Below, piece after piece: positions 1 to 10,921 of a stretch of 64,000 bases of DNA. The stretch comes from Acheta domesticus. Lineage: Eukaryota; Arthropoda; Insecta; Orthoptera; Gryllidae. Numbering within the stretch: position 1 is the stretch's first letter; each line of letters begins with the position of its first letter. Below the pieces are notes generated by a model, which ran no database searches, was not told the DNA's origin, and worked only from the letters and a program-made list of their open reading frames with translations. Both the position numbers and the translations under genes were made by a program. Where the stretch lies: contig JAHLJT010000631.1 in assembly GCA_031308135.1 (NCBI GenBank), positions 173,993,282-174,057,281 on the forward strand. Direction: 5' to 3'.

Positions 1-880
1 TATGGTAAACGTTTCGTGTCAATTTGCATTTTAAATTTACGATTAAAAAGGAAGCTCTTAATTAGTCCTTGCAAATAGGAGGGGAATCCAAACTTTCGCA
101 TTTTATATAGTAGTCTATCGTGCCAGACTCTATCAAAAGCTTGTTCTGTATCTGAAAATAGAACTATGGTAAGCTTGAATTTTTGAAAATTTGTATCTAT
201 GAAGTCAGTAAGTCTTTAGAGTAGGTGAGTTGGCAGTGATTGTTACGAATACCATTTGAGGCGTGGGAAGAATATTGTTGTCACCAATTAATTTCTTTAT
301 TCTTTCTAAGATATCTTTATCGAATATTTTGATACTTATGATAGTAGACTAATAGGTCTAAAATGTTCCGTTTTGGAGTAGTCTTTTTTACGTTTTGGAA
401 TAGGTAGAATTAAGTCAGTTTTCCATTCAGTGCGAAAGTAGTTTAAGCATAAGCAGGCGTTGTAAATGGCGGCCAAGGAGTAGATTATTGGATTTGAGTG
501 CTTTTTAATAACGAAATGAATTTGATCAATGCCAGAGGATTTTTTGTTTTTCAGTTTTGAAATTAAAAAGGTTGTCTCAGAATGAGGAATACATTTTATT
601 CGTTCTGGCATTGTGTGGAAGGGGTTTGCTAATTCTTGTGCTATATTTTCAGTAAAATTATCGTTTATCGAGGAATTGGTTGTAAATGATTTCTCAAATT
701 TTTTTCCTAATAGTTCAGCTTTTTCTACATCTGAAGTAGCTAGAATATTATTAGATTTTAAAGGTTTAAGATTTTTTTGTTTTTAGTAATTGCTTTTATG
801 GCTGACCAGATTGAAGCTGGGTTTGGTTGCCCAAACTTCTTAATGTGAAAACGACTGTTTTTGTTGACGATACAGGAAAA
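1..880 (-). pseudogene. Jockey-like LINE reverse-transcriptase fragment, left end outside window
   Basis: This is part of the ORF2 polyprotein of a non-LTR retrotransposon, read on the minus strand. In order it shows a linker ending KNKKI near 757-840, the pre-RT stretch LKNKKSSGID (about 540), the fingers motif IPKRKKD...FRPISLLS (336-430), ILPTPQMVF (about 270), and the palm motif EQAFDRVWH (about 125-150), followed by FGFPSYLQGLIKSFL and NRKF (20-90). The F-A/V-D-D catalytic box would lie left of base 1. Defects are a one-base shift near 757, an in-frame TAA at 336-338 and another shift between about 195 and 240. The AFDRVWH...LIKSFL pattern is typical of the Jockey group; clade assignment is by motif only. 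It is a dead copy. Confidence 0.85.
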
Positions 881-2094
881 CACAAACAAGTACAAGAAAC
901 CAGTTCGAAAAAAGTTTAGAAACAGTAGACTGCAAGAAATTCTCAAAGATGCCACGCCAAAATATTCATCAGCAGAAAAACGCAAAACCTTCCTTATCTC
1001 ATAAGTAATGAGAAAAATTCTACTTGGATTTTGAATAAGAATACCCAAAGTCCAATTTTCCTCTTTGCGACAGATATGATACTTCGAATCTGAAGAGCAA
1101 AGACTGGAGTCTTCGAAAGAAAAAAATGAATGAGGAGAGAAATATTGTGGAGCAATCAGTAGTTGACGTTATTAAAATTTTGCTTCCTACTTTACATATA
1201 AAATTACAATTTTGACTTTATGAACAATTATACAAAAATGTACTGTTTCATAATTTCCATAAAATATACATTCTTTATTTAATTACAGTAGCATGAGGGA
1301 TGTGGATGTAGTAATCAATGTCAATGTGATTTCGTTTTCATTTTCCTTTCTTTCTTGCTTTGAAAGCGGAAATGCGGGTCCCGACCCAAATATTTGAGTA
1401 AATGTTTGACTGTGAAATACATACAGTATAGATAAGACTGACATCAAAAGTAAAATAAACAAACCGGTATCGTTTGTCGATATGATATTCGCAACATAGC
1501 ACAGTTGTAATTAGTTTCCACTCAACACTAATACATGTTGTAAAATGTTCTCTATAATGAGTCTCAGCAATCGATTCTCATTAAAAGCTCATTTTTATTG
1601 AAGTTTTTTTCTGTACGTATATGCGAGAGTGCGTGAACGCGTGATTGTTTGTAGAAAATTTCTATCAGAACTACAGCTAATAAAGAAAGGAATATCAATG
1701 TAAAGAAAAAAATATTTTGAAAACCATGGAAAGGGTATTCAACAATAGAATAAACAAAAGTATCTCTGTAATATCAGTGTAAAGAAGTTGCGCTGAGGGG
1801 GAATGTTGAAAACTTACTGTCGTTTTCATATGTGCCCACAACTTCATAAACGCTGAAACTTTACCATAGATAAACTATAGAATTGAGTACATGTGTGACA
1901 TGTAAGTAAAGAGTCGGATATTGTATGAAAGGCAAAGGGAAATTTGAGCTTCAAAATCTCTTCAAAGTCCCTTCCGGCAGATAGAAAAGAATACCATTGA
2001 CATCAGAGAGGTTGGCACTATAGACCCATCTTCCCCAGGCAGCCCAAGACGTATCGATTCCAATCGTAAAGAAGAAGCTGGGAAAGAACCTTAC
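881..2094. other. AT-rich stretch, no gene recognised
   Basis: No coding frame with recognisable motifs, RNA gene or strong repeat was seen. The part next to 880 may include more of the LINE linker, but it is too degraded to follow. Confidence 0.5.
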
Positions 2095-2229
2095 CTGCAT
2101 GAGGTAAAAAAATCTCACAAGAAAGCGAAACCCCTCTCTGGCTGACGGCCGCCCCGGAGACGTCATCCTCCTCTCCCCAGTGCACGTCGCGCGCTTCACC
2201 CCCCCCTCTCTTCCACCGCGCTCGCTCAT
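2095..2229 (-). other. Candidate first exon ending in a perfect splice donor
   Basis: On the minus strand an ATG at 2229 opens a frame of about 45 codons (MSERGGREGG...FFYLMQ). It runs to CAG|GTAAGG, with the GT at 2093-2094, which is a full match to the insect 5' splice-site consensus. It leaves the CpG island at 2140-2720 in the direction expected of a promoter-proximal exon. The protein is low-complexity and not recognised, so the exon could equally be untranslated. The match of a strong donor to the island edge is what makes it worth listing; no downstream exon can be assigned. Confidence 0.25.
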
Positions 2230-2720
2230 AACCCGAGTATCTTTCAGGGAAACCGATTTTATTCTATTTGTGCGTATTAGCGCGCAGCGAGGGCGCGGGA
2301 GGGTTTATTTTCCGAGCGGCGGCGTCGCGCAGTGCGGTCGTTTGCTCTTCCCTTCCCCGTCGGCGCGGGAGGGTGGGCGCAGGGGGTGGGGGCGGGGCCG
2401 AGGGGGCGGGCGGCCGGCGGTCGATGCGCCGGTGGCCTTGACCCCGCCCCTCCCCCGGCCGCTCTTCGCCCTTTCGCTCGCCGCCCCGCCCCGCCCCGCC
2501 CGCGCCGAACGCGTGGCACAAGGCCCATCCGCGCCGCCGCTCGCTCGACTGCGTCGCGTCGCCGTCACGTGTGCAGCGGGCGGAAGAGCCAGCCGGGTCT
2601 GGCCGCGTTAGCCGGACGTCCGGGTGCCCTGAGAGGGGTGTTGCGTAATATAAATACAAGGGCTGCTCGGAGAGGGAGGAGCAGCGGCAGCAGCAAGCAA
2701 CGCATTCGTTAACGTCACTC
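2140..2720. promoter_or_regulatory. CpG island
   Basis: About 580 bp of very high GC and CpG density sits in otherwise AT-rich DNA. It contains several GC-box-like strings (GGGGCGGGGCC near 2390, CCGCCCCGCCCCGCCC near 2485). The open frames on both strands here are composition artefacts: they overlap each other extensively and show no domain. Unmethylated CpG islands usually mark promoters or first exons of active genes. The plus-strand TATA box at 2649 and the minus-strand donor at 2094 would fit a bidirectional promoter, which is inference. Confidence 0.6.
2649..2656 (+). promoter_or_regulatory. TATA box (TATAAATA)
   Basis: A consensus TATAAATA lies at the right edge of the CpG island and is followed by a GCAGCAGC-rich leader. 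No TCAGT initiator lies at the ideal +30 spacing (the region near 2680 is purine-rich). A usable donor (GCGC|GTGAGC) follows at 2784. Confidence 0.35.
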
Positions 2721-2789
2721 ATTACATCACATCTGCATGTTCGCGTCTCCTCGCCGTGAATGTGAAGGTTTTTTTCTGGGCGCGTGAGC

Positions 2790-4779
2790 TACCTGTCATC
2801 GTCCGTTGCTCGTTCTTCTTTTTCACATTGCCAGTGTCTCTGCGAAGAGTAAATGCGTGCGTAACACATGCACAAACACGCATAAAAACAATATGAGTGA
2901 ATTGACGCCTTGTACCTTTAGCTTTATACAATGCTTCTATGTTACATAACAAGCAGACAAAGCATGATTGCTCGCCTCCAAAGGCGTGCGGAGAGGTGGG
3001 GCCTGGGAGAGTCGTGGACCCCCCAGAAAATTTGGAATGCGGCTCTATAGCCCCACGTATTAAAACATTTCATTTCAGTAAATTCCTGATTTCCCCCTTT
3101 TTTTAAGGTGATACTTTGGGGAATTGGAAGATGACATTCTAGAAAGAAACTCCCCAAACCATCTGACAACCGTGTAAAATCGTACTGCATATATTCACTA
3201 CTTTTGATAATTGCAACCTTAAGATTCATTTACATCTCCTTGCATAATGTTTTATTTATTTACAAGAAAAATTGTGTGTACAGAAGTTTACGGAAAAGAG
3301 GGTTAAGATGTGTAGATGCCCCCTCTTGTTTTAAGCTGCGCACATCTACGCCTCCTTCGGCTCTCACTACTGCTCCCGTAGAACAAACTAGCTCTAACAA
3401 CTAGGGTACCTAGGGTACCAAATTTGTTTAATTGCAAACAGTATAAAAGAAAGACGTGAAACTGAAACAAAATTAACGTGCATCTACTTCTTTCTTAGCA
3501 TTCTAATATTAGTTGCTTACACAATAGTCGTCCTAATTTATCACAATTAATCACGTATTAAACATACCGACCCCGCTCCTCCCTTCTTCCTCCCTCCCTT
3601 CGCTCTCTTCCCTCTCCACCCCCTCTCTCCCCATACCCTGCCTTCAATCCCCGCCCCCGAGCGCTGTGACAACAGCGAACCCTGTACTCGCACCGCCCGC
3701 ATCCCCCTTCTGGGTCCGTAGACTCAGCTCTGCCTCAGTCTGTAATGCCGAGAAACAATGCTGCCGCCCGCCAACAATGACACGCTTTGCGTGCTTTATT
3801 TTATTGAATTACATGCCTTTGGTCAGTTAGGTCCTTGGCAGCAGAAGATGAACTAATTGAACATCTCAATTAGAAATGAGTACCTATAAAAATGCAACTC
3901 ACACATCAAGAACGATCTATTTCATTTCTTTAATTCAAATTCGAAAGGAGATTATGGAGAGATGGAGAATATGGGAGGAAGCTTTGCGTGCTTCCAATTA
4001 CACATATTTCGGGGTAAACATCTTCGCGGTAACATCTTGTGGTCGTGAACAAACTAATTTCTCGCCTTCTCAAAAATGTTCGTGGAGAATTTGCGAGCGA
4101 TCATTCCTCTGATTGAGACATTGTTGTGAAACAAATATACACATTATATATTTTTATATTTGAAGATGTTATAGTAAACATACACAATAGAAGTAGCTAT
4201 TTTAAAAGAAGAACATGTAAGGTCATTTTGCGTAAGCTTAATTGAGAATTGTATATCCTTTCATTTTGTGTGTCAATTGAAACTCTGTAGACGTTTATCC
4301 CGCTCATATTCATAATATAGACTAATAATAATAGATGTAACTGCCCAATTTGCATCAAATCATGATCTGTACCCAACGAATCGAATTTTAAAAGTAAACG
4401 TCGCCTACGGTTTGCGCTTTATATAAACCCTTTTTTACATTTCCATCGTTTTCGTTCACACGCTTTTATGGCAATCGTTCGAGAAGGAAACGTCTTAATT
4501 CAACTAAAGAATATTGTAGAGGAGTTTAAGAACTAATTTAGTTTTGCGTATACCCTAAAAATAGCTTCACCGAGAAATTTTATTCTAAAGGAGATACTTT
4601 TGATTTTATTATAAAAGTCCTATTATTTCCAAAGTAATGCTAGTACTATTGATTGCTACTATTGATTGATTATTACTTGTTTCTGGGCACATTAACTGTT
4701 ATGGTCATTAGTCACGTATGTATAGTCCATCCATTTCAGGAGTAGTGGGTATTCTCCACTAGAACATGAGATCTAGTAC
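2790..4779. other. No gene recognised; pyrimidine-rich tract
   Basis: Mostly AT-rich DNA. A C/T-rich tract at about 3570-3660 continues into GC-richer DNA to about 3770. An isolated TATAAAAG occurs at 3442 without an initiator. Frames of 66-95 codons are open in places but show no domain or splice context. Confidence 0.5.
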
Positions 4780-5005
4780 AGAGCTACACCTCGGTTTGCG
4801 AGTTTCCTCCCTCAGTTATCTCCCCTTGTGGGCACCTCCCAAGTCTGGATATGTTGTAAACTCATGACTGTCTTCCGACAAATGCGATAGTGTAGTGCAT
4901 GAAGTGATAATGTAAAGGGATGGGAGAACACAAAGATGAGGACAGAAAGATCGCGTGCAGTCCTTGGTTCGTTTGGTAAGGTACTTCTTCGGCATTCCCC
5001 TGATA
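4780..5005. repeat. Dispersed repeat, copy 1 (partner at 24765-25010)
   Basis: The order of blocks matches the segment at 24765-25010: a TTTGCGA block, CAGTTATCTCC, a CAAGCTC/AAACTCA block followed by ATGACTG or CGACTGG, GTGTAGTGCATG, then CGCGTGCAGTCC or CGTGCGCGGTCC, and a GTTTGSTAARGTAC block. Both copies are degraded. This looks like an old interspersed repeat, possibly SINE-like, of unassigned class. Confidence 0.45.
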
Positions 5006-5117
5006 TTGATCAGTGAAACTACTCTAGTATTATACAAGTCATTCTTGAACACGAAGGTGTCAACGCAAATAATAAACCATTTAATATTCATTTGTGAAAT
5101 AAAATTGTATATAACAG

Positions 5118-5121
<4 letters not shown>

Positions 5122-5152
<31 letters not shown>
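5122..5152. repeat. (TA)n microsatellite
   Basis: About 15 uninterrupted TA units, followed by imperfect TA-rich DNA to about 5190. Confidence 0.95.
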
Positions 5153-5161
<9 letters not shown>

Positions 5162-5190
5162 AATATATATAAACATTTTATTATATATAT

Positions 5191-6366
5191 AAACATTTGA
5201 CTGTCAAAATAATATTTCCCAATAATTTTTATGATTATAATATTGTAAATATTTGTATAGGTATGGAGAACTTACATTTTCTCGGAAATTATTTTCACGC
5301 AATTGATACAGAAAATCCCGTCTAGCGGAGTCACAAACAATTAAAAGCCTCTTTGGGTAGAGAACGTAGGAGAGATGCGGTCGATATTTCGGATCGATAT
5401 GCTGGGCTGCGAGTATAAAATATTTAACTTTGAGAACAACAATCCGCACTTCGTTAAGGAAACAAAACCCCGGGATATTATCCGTAAAATACACAAATGT
5501 TGAACGTTTTAGAGCTGAAATGAACTCCGTTAAATTAGAAAATTTAATATCTCGATAAAACAAAGAGAGGCAAAGTGCCTTTCTTGTGTAAACACTGTTC
5601 AAGTCTTGCTATTTAGACGAAAGGGAATAGAGTTCATTGAAAGCGCCAGGAAGCCAATACCTGATTCTTCAGTGACTGCTGGGCATTCAGCAAGTCCTCC
5701 AGAAGTACTCTACACGAACCGCCACAGCGCATTAGTCTGTAATGACTGCACTGTCTCCATAAACTAAATTCGCCACTTACCGTGTATACGAGTAGCTGTG
5801 TATCTTCCACATAACAGTTTTGAAATTTTCCTTATGATTTTCAAGCTCTTTCCATTTCCTTGGACGTGCAGATTATTCATTTGGTTTGATTTGACCCTCA
5901 ATCAGTTCGTTCATTGTAGAAGTATTTTCAAATCTATTTGAATGAAATTATATTTTCACATCTGTGTATGTTTTTCAAATAATATAAATAATATTAGATA
6001 CTTTTCTTAAATTACGAAATTAAATATCTTTCATTCACAAATAGTCGAGACAATGTTTTATTATCATATGCTTTATTTTATTACTGTTGTATTTTCTTTT
6101 GGGATTTTGCACAACTTTGTAACTCCGAGCCCCTTTTCTTCTCTCCACATATTACTATTCGAAAATAAATACTTTACTGTGTGCTGATCTCAATACACGT
6201 GTAATGATCAGTCCCATTAAGCTAACAATTGATAATAAGCTAAATGAAGATGCGATTTTCATATTTATGTGCGTCTGGGGAAATATTCAAGTCAAATGCA
6301 GCCGTATTAAGGCGGTTCGAAGAAAATATTCAATCCAAATAATCCTCCGCCGCGTGGGAAGTTAAA
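5191..6366. other. AT-rich stretch with one unrecognised 132-codon frame
   Basis: On the minus strand 5204-5602 is open for 132 codons (starts MNSVYTRKAL). It shows no motif, signal peptide or family resemblance that I recognise, and a frame of this length is not exceptional in AT-rich DNA. Nothing else is evident here. Confidence 0.35.
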
Positions 6367-6400
6367 CTAGTGTTGCTAAAACAGCACGTACTTTCTCGTA
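6367..6400 (-). mobile_element. HEL-A solo 3' end
   Basis: On the minus strand CGAGAAAGTACGTG is followed by the small hairpin GCTGTTTTAGC and terminal CTAG, with T as the next base. These are the same three parts, in the same order, as the 3' ends at 7983, 48464 and 48980. The element body is not visible beside it, so this is a truncated remnant. Confidence 0.5.
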
Positions 6401-6520
6401 CTTAGTAAAGGTAAAATAATATTGTAATACCCCAATTTTTTTCCATTTAACACATCTCAGTCATCACTTCTCGTAAAAATATAAATCTAACAACATTAGA
6501 TGCGAAATATTCTTCGAAAG

Positions 6521-6525
<5 letters not shown>

Positions 6526-6569
<44 letters not shown>
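6526..6569. repeat. (TA)n microsatellite
   Basis: About 22 uninterrupted TA units, directly at the start of the HEL-B copy that follows. Confidence 0.95.
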
Positions 6570-6572
<3 letters not shown>

Positions 6573-7187
6573 GGATGTTGGTGTATGGATAAGAGGTAAA
6601 CTCCGACACCGTGCGACCGATTTCCATGAAAGTTGGCACTTCTACTTCTTTTTCACCCAAAAGGTTTAAGTGCTGTTAATTTTGTCGTAACTCCACTACA
6701 TGATACTGTAGAACAAATCTAAATATTCACGTCAAATGCAACCTGCAACACTCGGCTACATTTTGAATCTATATCGTTAAATAACTCCAAAACTAAGCGT
6801 TAAGGCATTATAAACTAAAATTTTTAGGCTGAAGGCCTCAAGAAATGTTCCTCTTACCGTATCAAGAGGATGAGACCTTCATAAACATTCTATTACATTT
6901 TTGCTGGTTCGACTCTTATCAATATTGCTGCCTCAGCTGCTCAGAGACTTGCAGAATGTGCAACTAAATGTGAATAAGAGGGATAAAGAGAGACAGAGAC
7001 ACACAGAGACAGTCAGACCATAGACTACATCTTTACTCTATGGTCAGACTGGAATAGGGACACAGAGAAACGAAGAGACAAAGAGAGAGAGAATGGGAGA
7101 CAGGGGGAGGGAGAGATTGACAGAAAGGGAGATGGAAAGGGATAGAGGGAGGTGAAGGCCAGAACAACGTCTGCCGGATTCCGCTAG
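6570..7187 (+). mobile_element. HEL-B rolling-circle-like element, copy 1
   Basis: After the TA microsatellite comes a block reading TGGATGTTGGTGTATGG, then CCGACACCGTGCGACCGATT and GAAAGTTGGCAC. About 500 bp later there is a purine-rich (GAGA/GACA) tract (6980-7160) and the terminus TGCCGGATTCCGCTAG followed by T. The same terminus joined to the same kind of purine tract occurs inverted at 54335-54655. No coding capacity is present. A 3' CTAG with a T after it is the pattern of Helitron-type ends. The class is inferred and the two-copy terminus is observed. Confidence 0.5.
7010..7051. repeat. 15-bp inverted repeat inside HEL-B
   Basis: CAGTCAGACCATAGA (7010-7024) pairs with 7037-7051 at 14 of 15 positions across a 12-base loop, forming a strong hairpin within the purine-rich tract. 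Confidence 0.85.
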
Positions 7188-7189
7188 TA

Positions 7190-7983
7190 CATTATATAAA
7201 CACAAAATCGAAAATTAATTTTTTTGAAAAGCTATTTTTTCAAAAATAGCTCAAAATTGTTTTTATTAAAAGTGATCCTCGAACAGTGTAGAGAAGTCTG
7301 ACGAGGATAGTGCAATTCTCATGTTAGTTTAAATCAATAATATTTGGAAAATTGCAAAAGTGCAAGTGTTTGGCGTCTTCCTACAACTCTGATATTGAAG
7401 ATAGACATTTTACTTAATAAAATCTGTTCCTTAAGACATAATTTAAATAAGCTCATGTGCAACATTTCGAAAATGTAAGTAGTTTTTGTTTAATTTTGCG
7501 CTAAATATAGGCAATTTTAATTTTTTAAACATTTTTTTCTCTAAACGGCACCAAATTTTTTCTTTGTCTCTTTCCTCCGTAAGTATAAAGAGCGATAAAA
7601 TAATATGGTGCCAGTCCCACTTTCGGTGAACTCTCCTTTTTTGTCGAAAATTGCAAAAAGTTAACTTTTGAAAACTAGAAATTTGAAGATAGAAATTTTT
7701 GCTGTAGACAAAGTCTGTTAAAAAAAATCAGCTCTTTAAAAAACGTCATGTACATTTTCTTTTTTAAAAAAAGCAAGTAGTTTTCGCGTAATTTGGGCTA
7801 GAAATTAGTACAATTCATAAAAAAATATTTTCTCAAAACCACTTAAATTTCTTCCATGGATAGAAGAGCGGGGACTGAAAAGAATGGCGTGGGTGTCATT
7901 TTCGTTGAACTCTCGTTGAATTTTAGAAATAATGCAAATTTAGAAATAATGCGAGAAAGTATGTGATGTTGTAGCACCGCTAG
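7190..7983 (+). mobile_element. HEL-A element, 5'-truncated, intact 3' end
   Basis: The body contains two successive core units (about 7340-7640 and 7650-7920). Each unit carries GAAGATAGANATTTT, a GTCTGTT/AATCTGTT block, AGTAGTTTT with GCGTAATTT, and a TTTCTC block before CGGTGAACTC-like text. The 3' terminus is GCGAGAAAGTATGTG, a short hairpin (ATGTTGTAGCAC) and CTAG at 7980-7983 followed by T. The 5' half with the (GTCY)n tract is missing, and the copy starts right beside the HEL-B end. Confidence 0.7.
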
Positions 7984-8261
7984 TTTTGTTATTGTTGTTG
8001 TTTGCAAAATTTCCGAAAATATAGAGAATACGCCGAAAATGGGACCAGCATCACTTTCTTTCCTTTTCTTTGTTACATATAAGGAAATAATTTAAAGAAA
8101 AAAAATTGAACCGATTTTGAGAAAATAACTGTTTAATACAGTTTCAAAATTGCTTACGTTCCACCCAAAATTATGCAAAAATTACTCGTATGTTTGAAAT
8201 ATTAAATATGACCTTATTTCCAGTTCTGTTTTCGATGAACAGATTACATTGTCGAAAATTC

Positions 8262-8340
8262 TGCCATCTCAGGATTTGAACCTTAGACCCTCCCGGTCAG
8301 AGGAACTGTAGTGACATCAGTTGAGACCTTGAGGCACCTA
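8262..8340 (-). mobile_element. tRNA-derived SINE head fragment
   Basis: Read on the minus strand, GGTTCAAATCC is a perfect RNA polymerase III B box. About 50 bases upstream, GGTCTCAACTGATG is an A-box-like string. The sequence between does not fold into a full cloverleaf, so it is not a functional tRNA. Only the head is visible. Confidence 0.4.
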
Positions 8341-9802
8341 ATCCAGTAAATGTGTTAGAGAGCGTACAGAAACTGGCAGGGTAAAACCTCATTTAAACCG
8401 CTAATATTTTGAGGACGCAATCTCGTTCAGAATGCTAATTGGTTGTCGTGCGAAAGTGCCCTGTGGGAGTGGAGTGCGAGCCCTCCACTCTCCAAAAGGA
8501 AGGCCAGTGTCCATTTCATTAGGTCAGAGGTCTCCAATTAAGGATTCCCTAGCGGCGAGAGTTATACAAAACGAAAAATTTTGCTTGCCAAAATATACTA
8601 CTATTAGATTTCGACTCATGCAAAGCATAGGCCAACGTGCTTACTTTTCGCTTCACATCTGGCAACTGCAAAGGAAGAAAGACAGTTTCTGATGCCATTT
8701 TATTAGTGTAATAGAGTTGCGTGGCGCGTCTGGCGGGTACTTTCATGCTATACATGTTTTATTTGTACTTCGCAAGTTCATAATAAAAAATAAATTTTAA
8801 AAATACTTTAGTGAATTGGTTTATCCGTTTGTAGGCGTGTTACCGTTAAACACACGAGTAAGGTTAGGTAAAGCGTCGATCGATTTTATCGATAATAGAG
8901 ATCTATTGGTTTCATTTACTTTTGAATCAATTTTCGTATACCTAACGTGTTTACATGATTTCTAAGGAGAACACACAAAATGCCATCGCAGTATGAAATT
9001 TCAGAACTTTAAAGGTCAATCTATTTTAAGTGATCCAGAATTTAATAAACTGGTTGTTCGATCATCTCGAAAAAATCCATATTTTATACGTAAATTTCCT
9101 TATTTTTTGGCTGTTCAAAAACATCTTTAACTTTTTTTACTGTACCTGGTTTACAAATGGCGGCCATTTTTGTTTCACGCAATGCTTCATTTTCAGCGTT
9201 TGCAGATATTTACTCTTTTCTAAATTACTGAGCTCTAGGTTATTCTAGCATTCTATAGTAAAAACCATTCGATTTAGTATACTCTGGCCTGCAATTCGAA
9301 ATATTATTACCTATATTCTATGTTTTTATTTGCGTAATATTTGCGATCAAATCTACGGAAAGCGAATGAACGAAATTCGACTTTCAGAAAGAAATTTCTC
9401 AAAGAAGGAATATAATTACACCCTTAATTTTTTCTGTGCTTTTATAAATAACAGTATAGTTTCTTGTTGTAAAATATCATTAGTATATAACGTACCACTT
9501 GAAAATTACATTCTCTTGAAAATTGGAATTTTTTGTTTTTTTTCAAAATTTTGAACTGTAATATCACTATTGGAAGACTAGATAAAAATCTGAAAATTGC
9601 GCACATGCTATATCGCTTTCATGTCAAACTTCAGTAAAATTTCAACTTTTAGATTTAACTGGAAGTATTTTTTTAATTGAAAAATTACGAAAAAAAGACT
9701 TCATTTCCACATTGAGGATACGTTGAGCCAAGTAGCAATCACATTATTTGAAGTTATTTCAAATTAAAAGCTACAATGATTTAAAATAATTATTCTTTAT
9801 TA
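8341..9802. other. AT-rich stretch, no gene recognised
   Basis: Short frames (60-86 codons) only, none with motifs. The stretch 9560-9720 has poly-A/T runs resembling the HEL-A core, but without any diagnostic end. Confidence 0.45.
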
Positions 9803-10147
9803 TTAATAAACATAAAAGTGACCTATTATATAATTTTCAATTTTACGTATACTGTACTTTAAAACAAGCTTACAAGACTTCCAATGCCACCTTCCCACCT
9901 CTTCCATATAATGTCCTCGGGTCCGTGCTCCCCAAATGAATAGGGTTCGGTCATCAAGCATGGCATACTGTAATTTGTTGACCGGTTGTCCTAACGACGC
10001 GTATTCTTTGGCTCTAAGCGTCATACATGCATACAAGTATATCGTATCTATACCGTTTGTCCTTAAAACGTTATAAAATCGTTCGTTCAAAATAAAACTG
10101 GAGTTTTCTGGCCTATGACAATACTTATCTAGCTGACGATGCTGCAT
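9803..10147 (-). other. Unrecognised 114-codon open frame
   Basis: An ATG-to-stop frame of 114 codons (starts MQHRQLDKYC, includes LDDRTLFIWGARTRG). I recognise no family. It has no signal peptide, no membrane segment and no obvious neighbouring splice sites. The aromatic- and charged-residue mix is more protein-like than most shadow frames here, but no second exon or repeat relationship supports it. Confidence 0.15.
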
Positions 10148-10921
10148 GCTACTTGCTGTTGGTATCGATGAATTAATACCTTCATTTTCATTATAACATC
10201 TTATTTATTATATTTCCTGAAATCGTACACATTTATTACTATTTTTACCATACACATTTCTTGTTCACTAAGTGACATTCTAGTAACAGGACGAAGAATG
10301 TTTGTTCGTGTTACACGATTATCAATCAGACTGAAAATTGAGTTTCACAACTTCGACTGTAAGGAGCTCCTATATCATTTTCTTCGTAAATCAAACAAGT
10401 CTCTCTTATTAGTTTGTCTCCTCTGCCAACATATTTTACACGATTCTATTAAAACATGCGGCTGACACATCTACTTCATAATTCAAAACAATAAAATGCG
10501 AGTTCTCTAGAATTCTTTTAGAATATCCTGAAGAGAACGGGCTATGAATTGTACCAATCGATCTGTCTTGTCGAGAGTAAAAGAATGATATATCGGTAAC
10601 CTCTTATCTGTCAAAATTGCCCCGAAACGTGTTTTAGTTGCCTCAAATGCAAAAACACACGTTTTTAAATACATTTCCTAGAATATACTGAATGGATCTA
10701 AACTCTTTAATAGAAGACCGAGATGCGTCGAATGACTCCTCATTCGTCTCGATTGGGGTACCGAATTGGGTGTAACCTCGAGTGATGGGCAGGTGGTCGG
10801 ACAGACGTAGGTTACTCGATTATTATGTACACGTTGTATATCAGCCTTGATCATTCACACAAATAAGAATAAATATTAATTAAAGCTCCTCGGATCGACA
10901 AATTTTTTCTGTGTTGTTTCT
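10148..10921. other. No gene recognised
   Basis: AT-rich DNA without recognisable coding, RNA or repeat signals. It ends at the candidate left terminus of the element starting at 10922. Confidence 0.5.

Noticed and set aside
2180..2722. Long overlapping open frames on both strands (up to 152 codons) as a gene
   Set aside because: They lie in the CpG island, overlap in several frames, and are Pro/Arg/Ala/Gly-rich with no domain. High GC removes stop codons.
4816..5200. Ile/Tyr-rich frames of 81 and 126 codons
   Set aside because: They cross the (TA)n microsatellite, which has no stops in some frames, and lie on both strands over the same bases.
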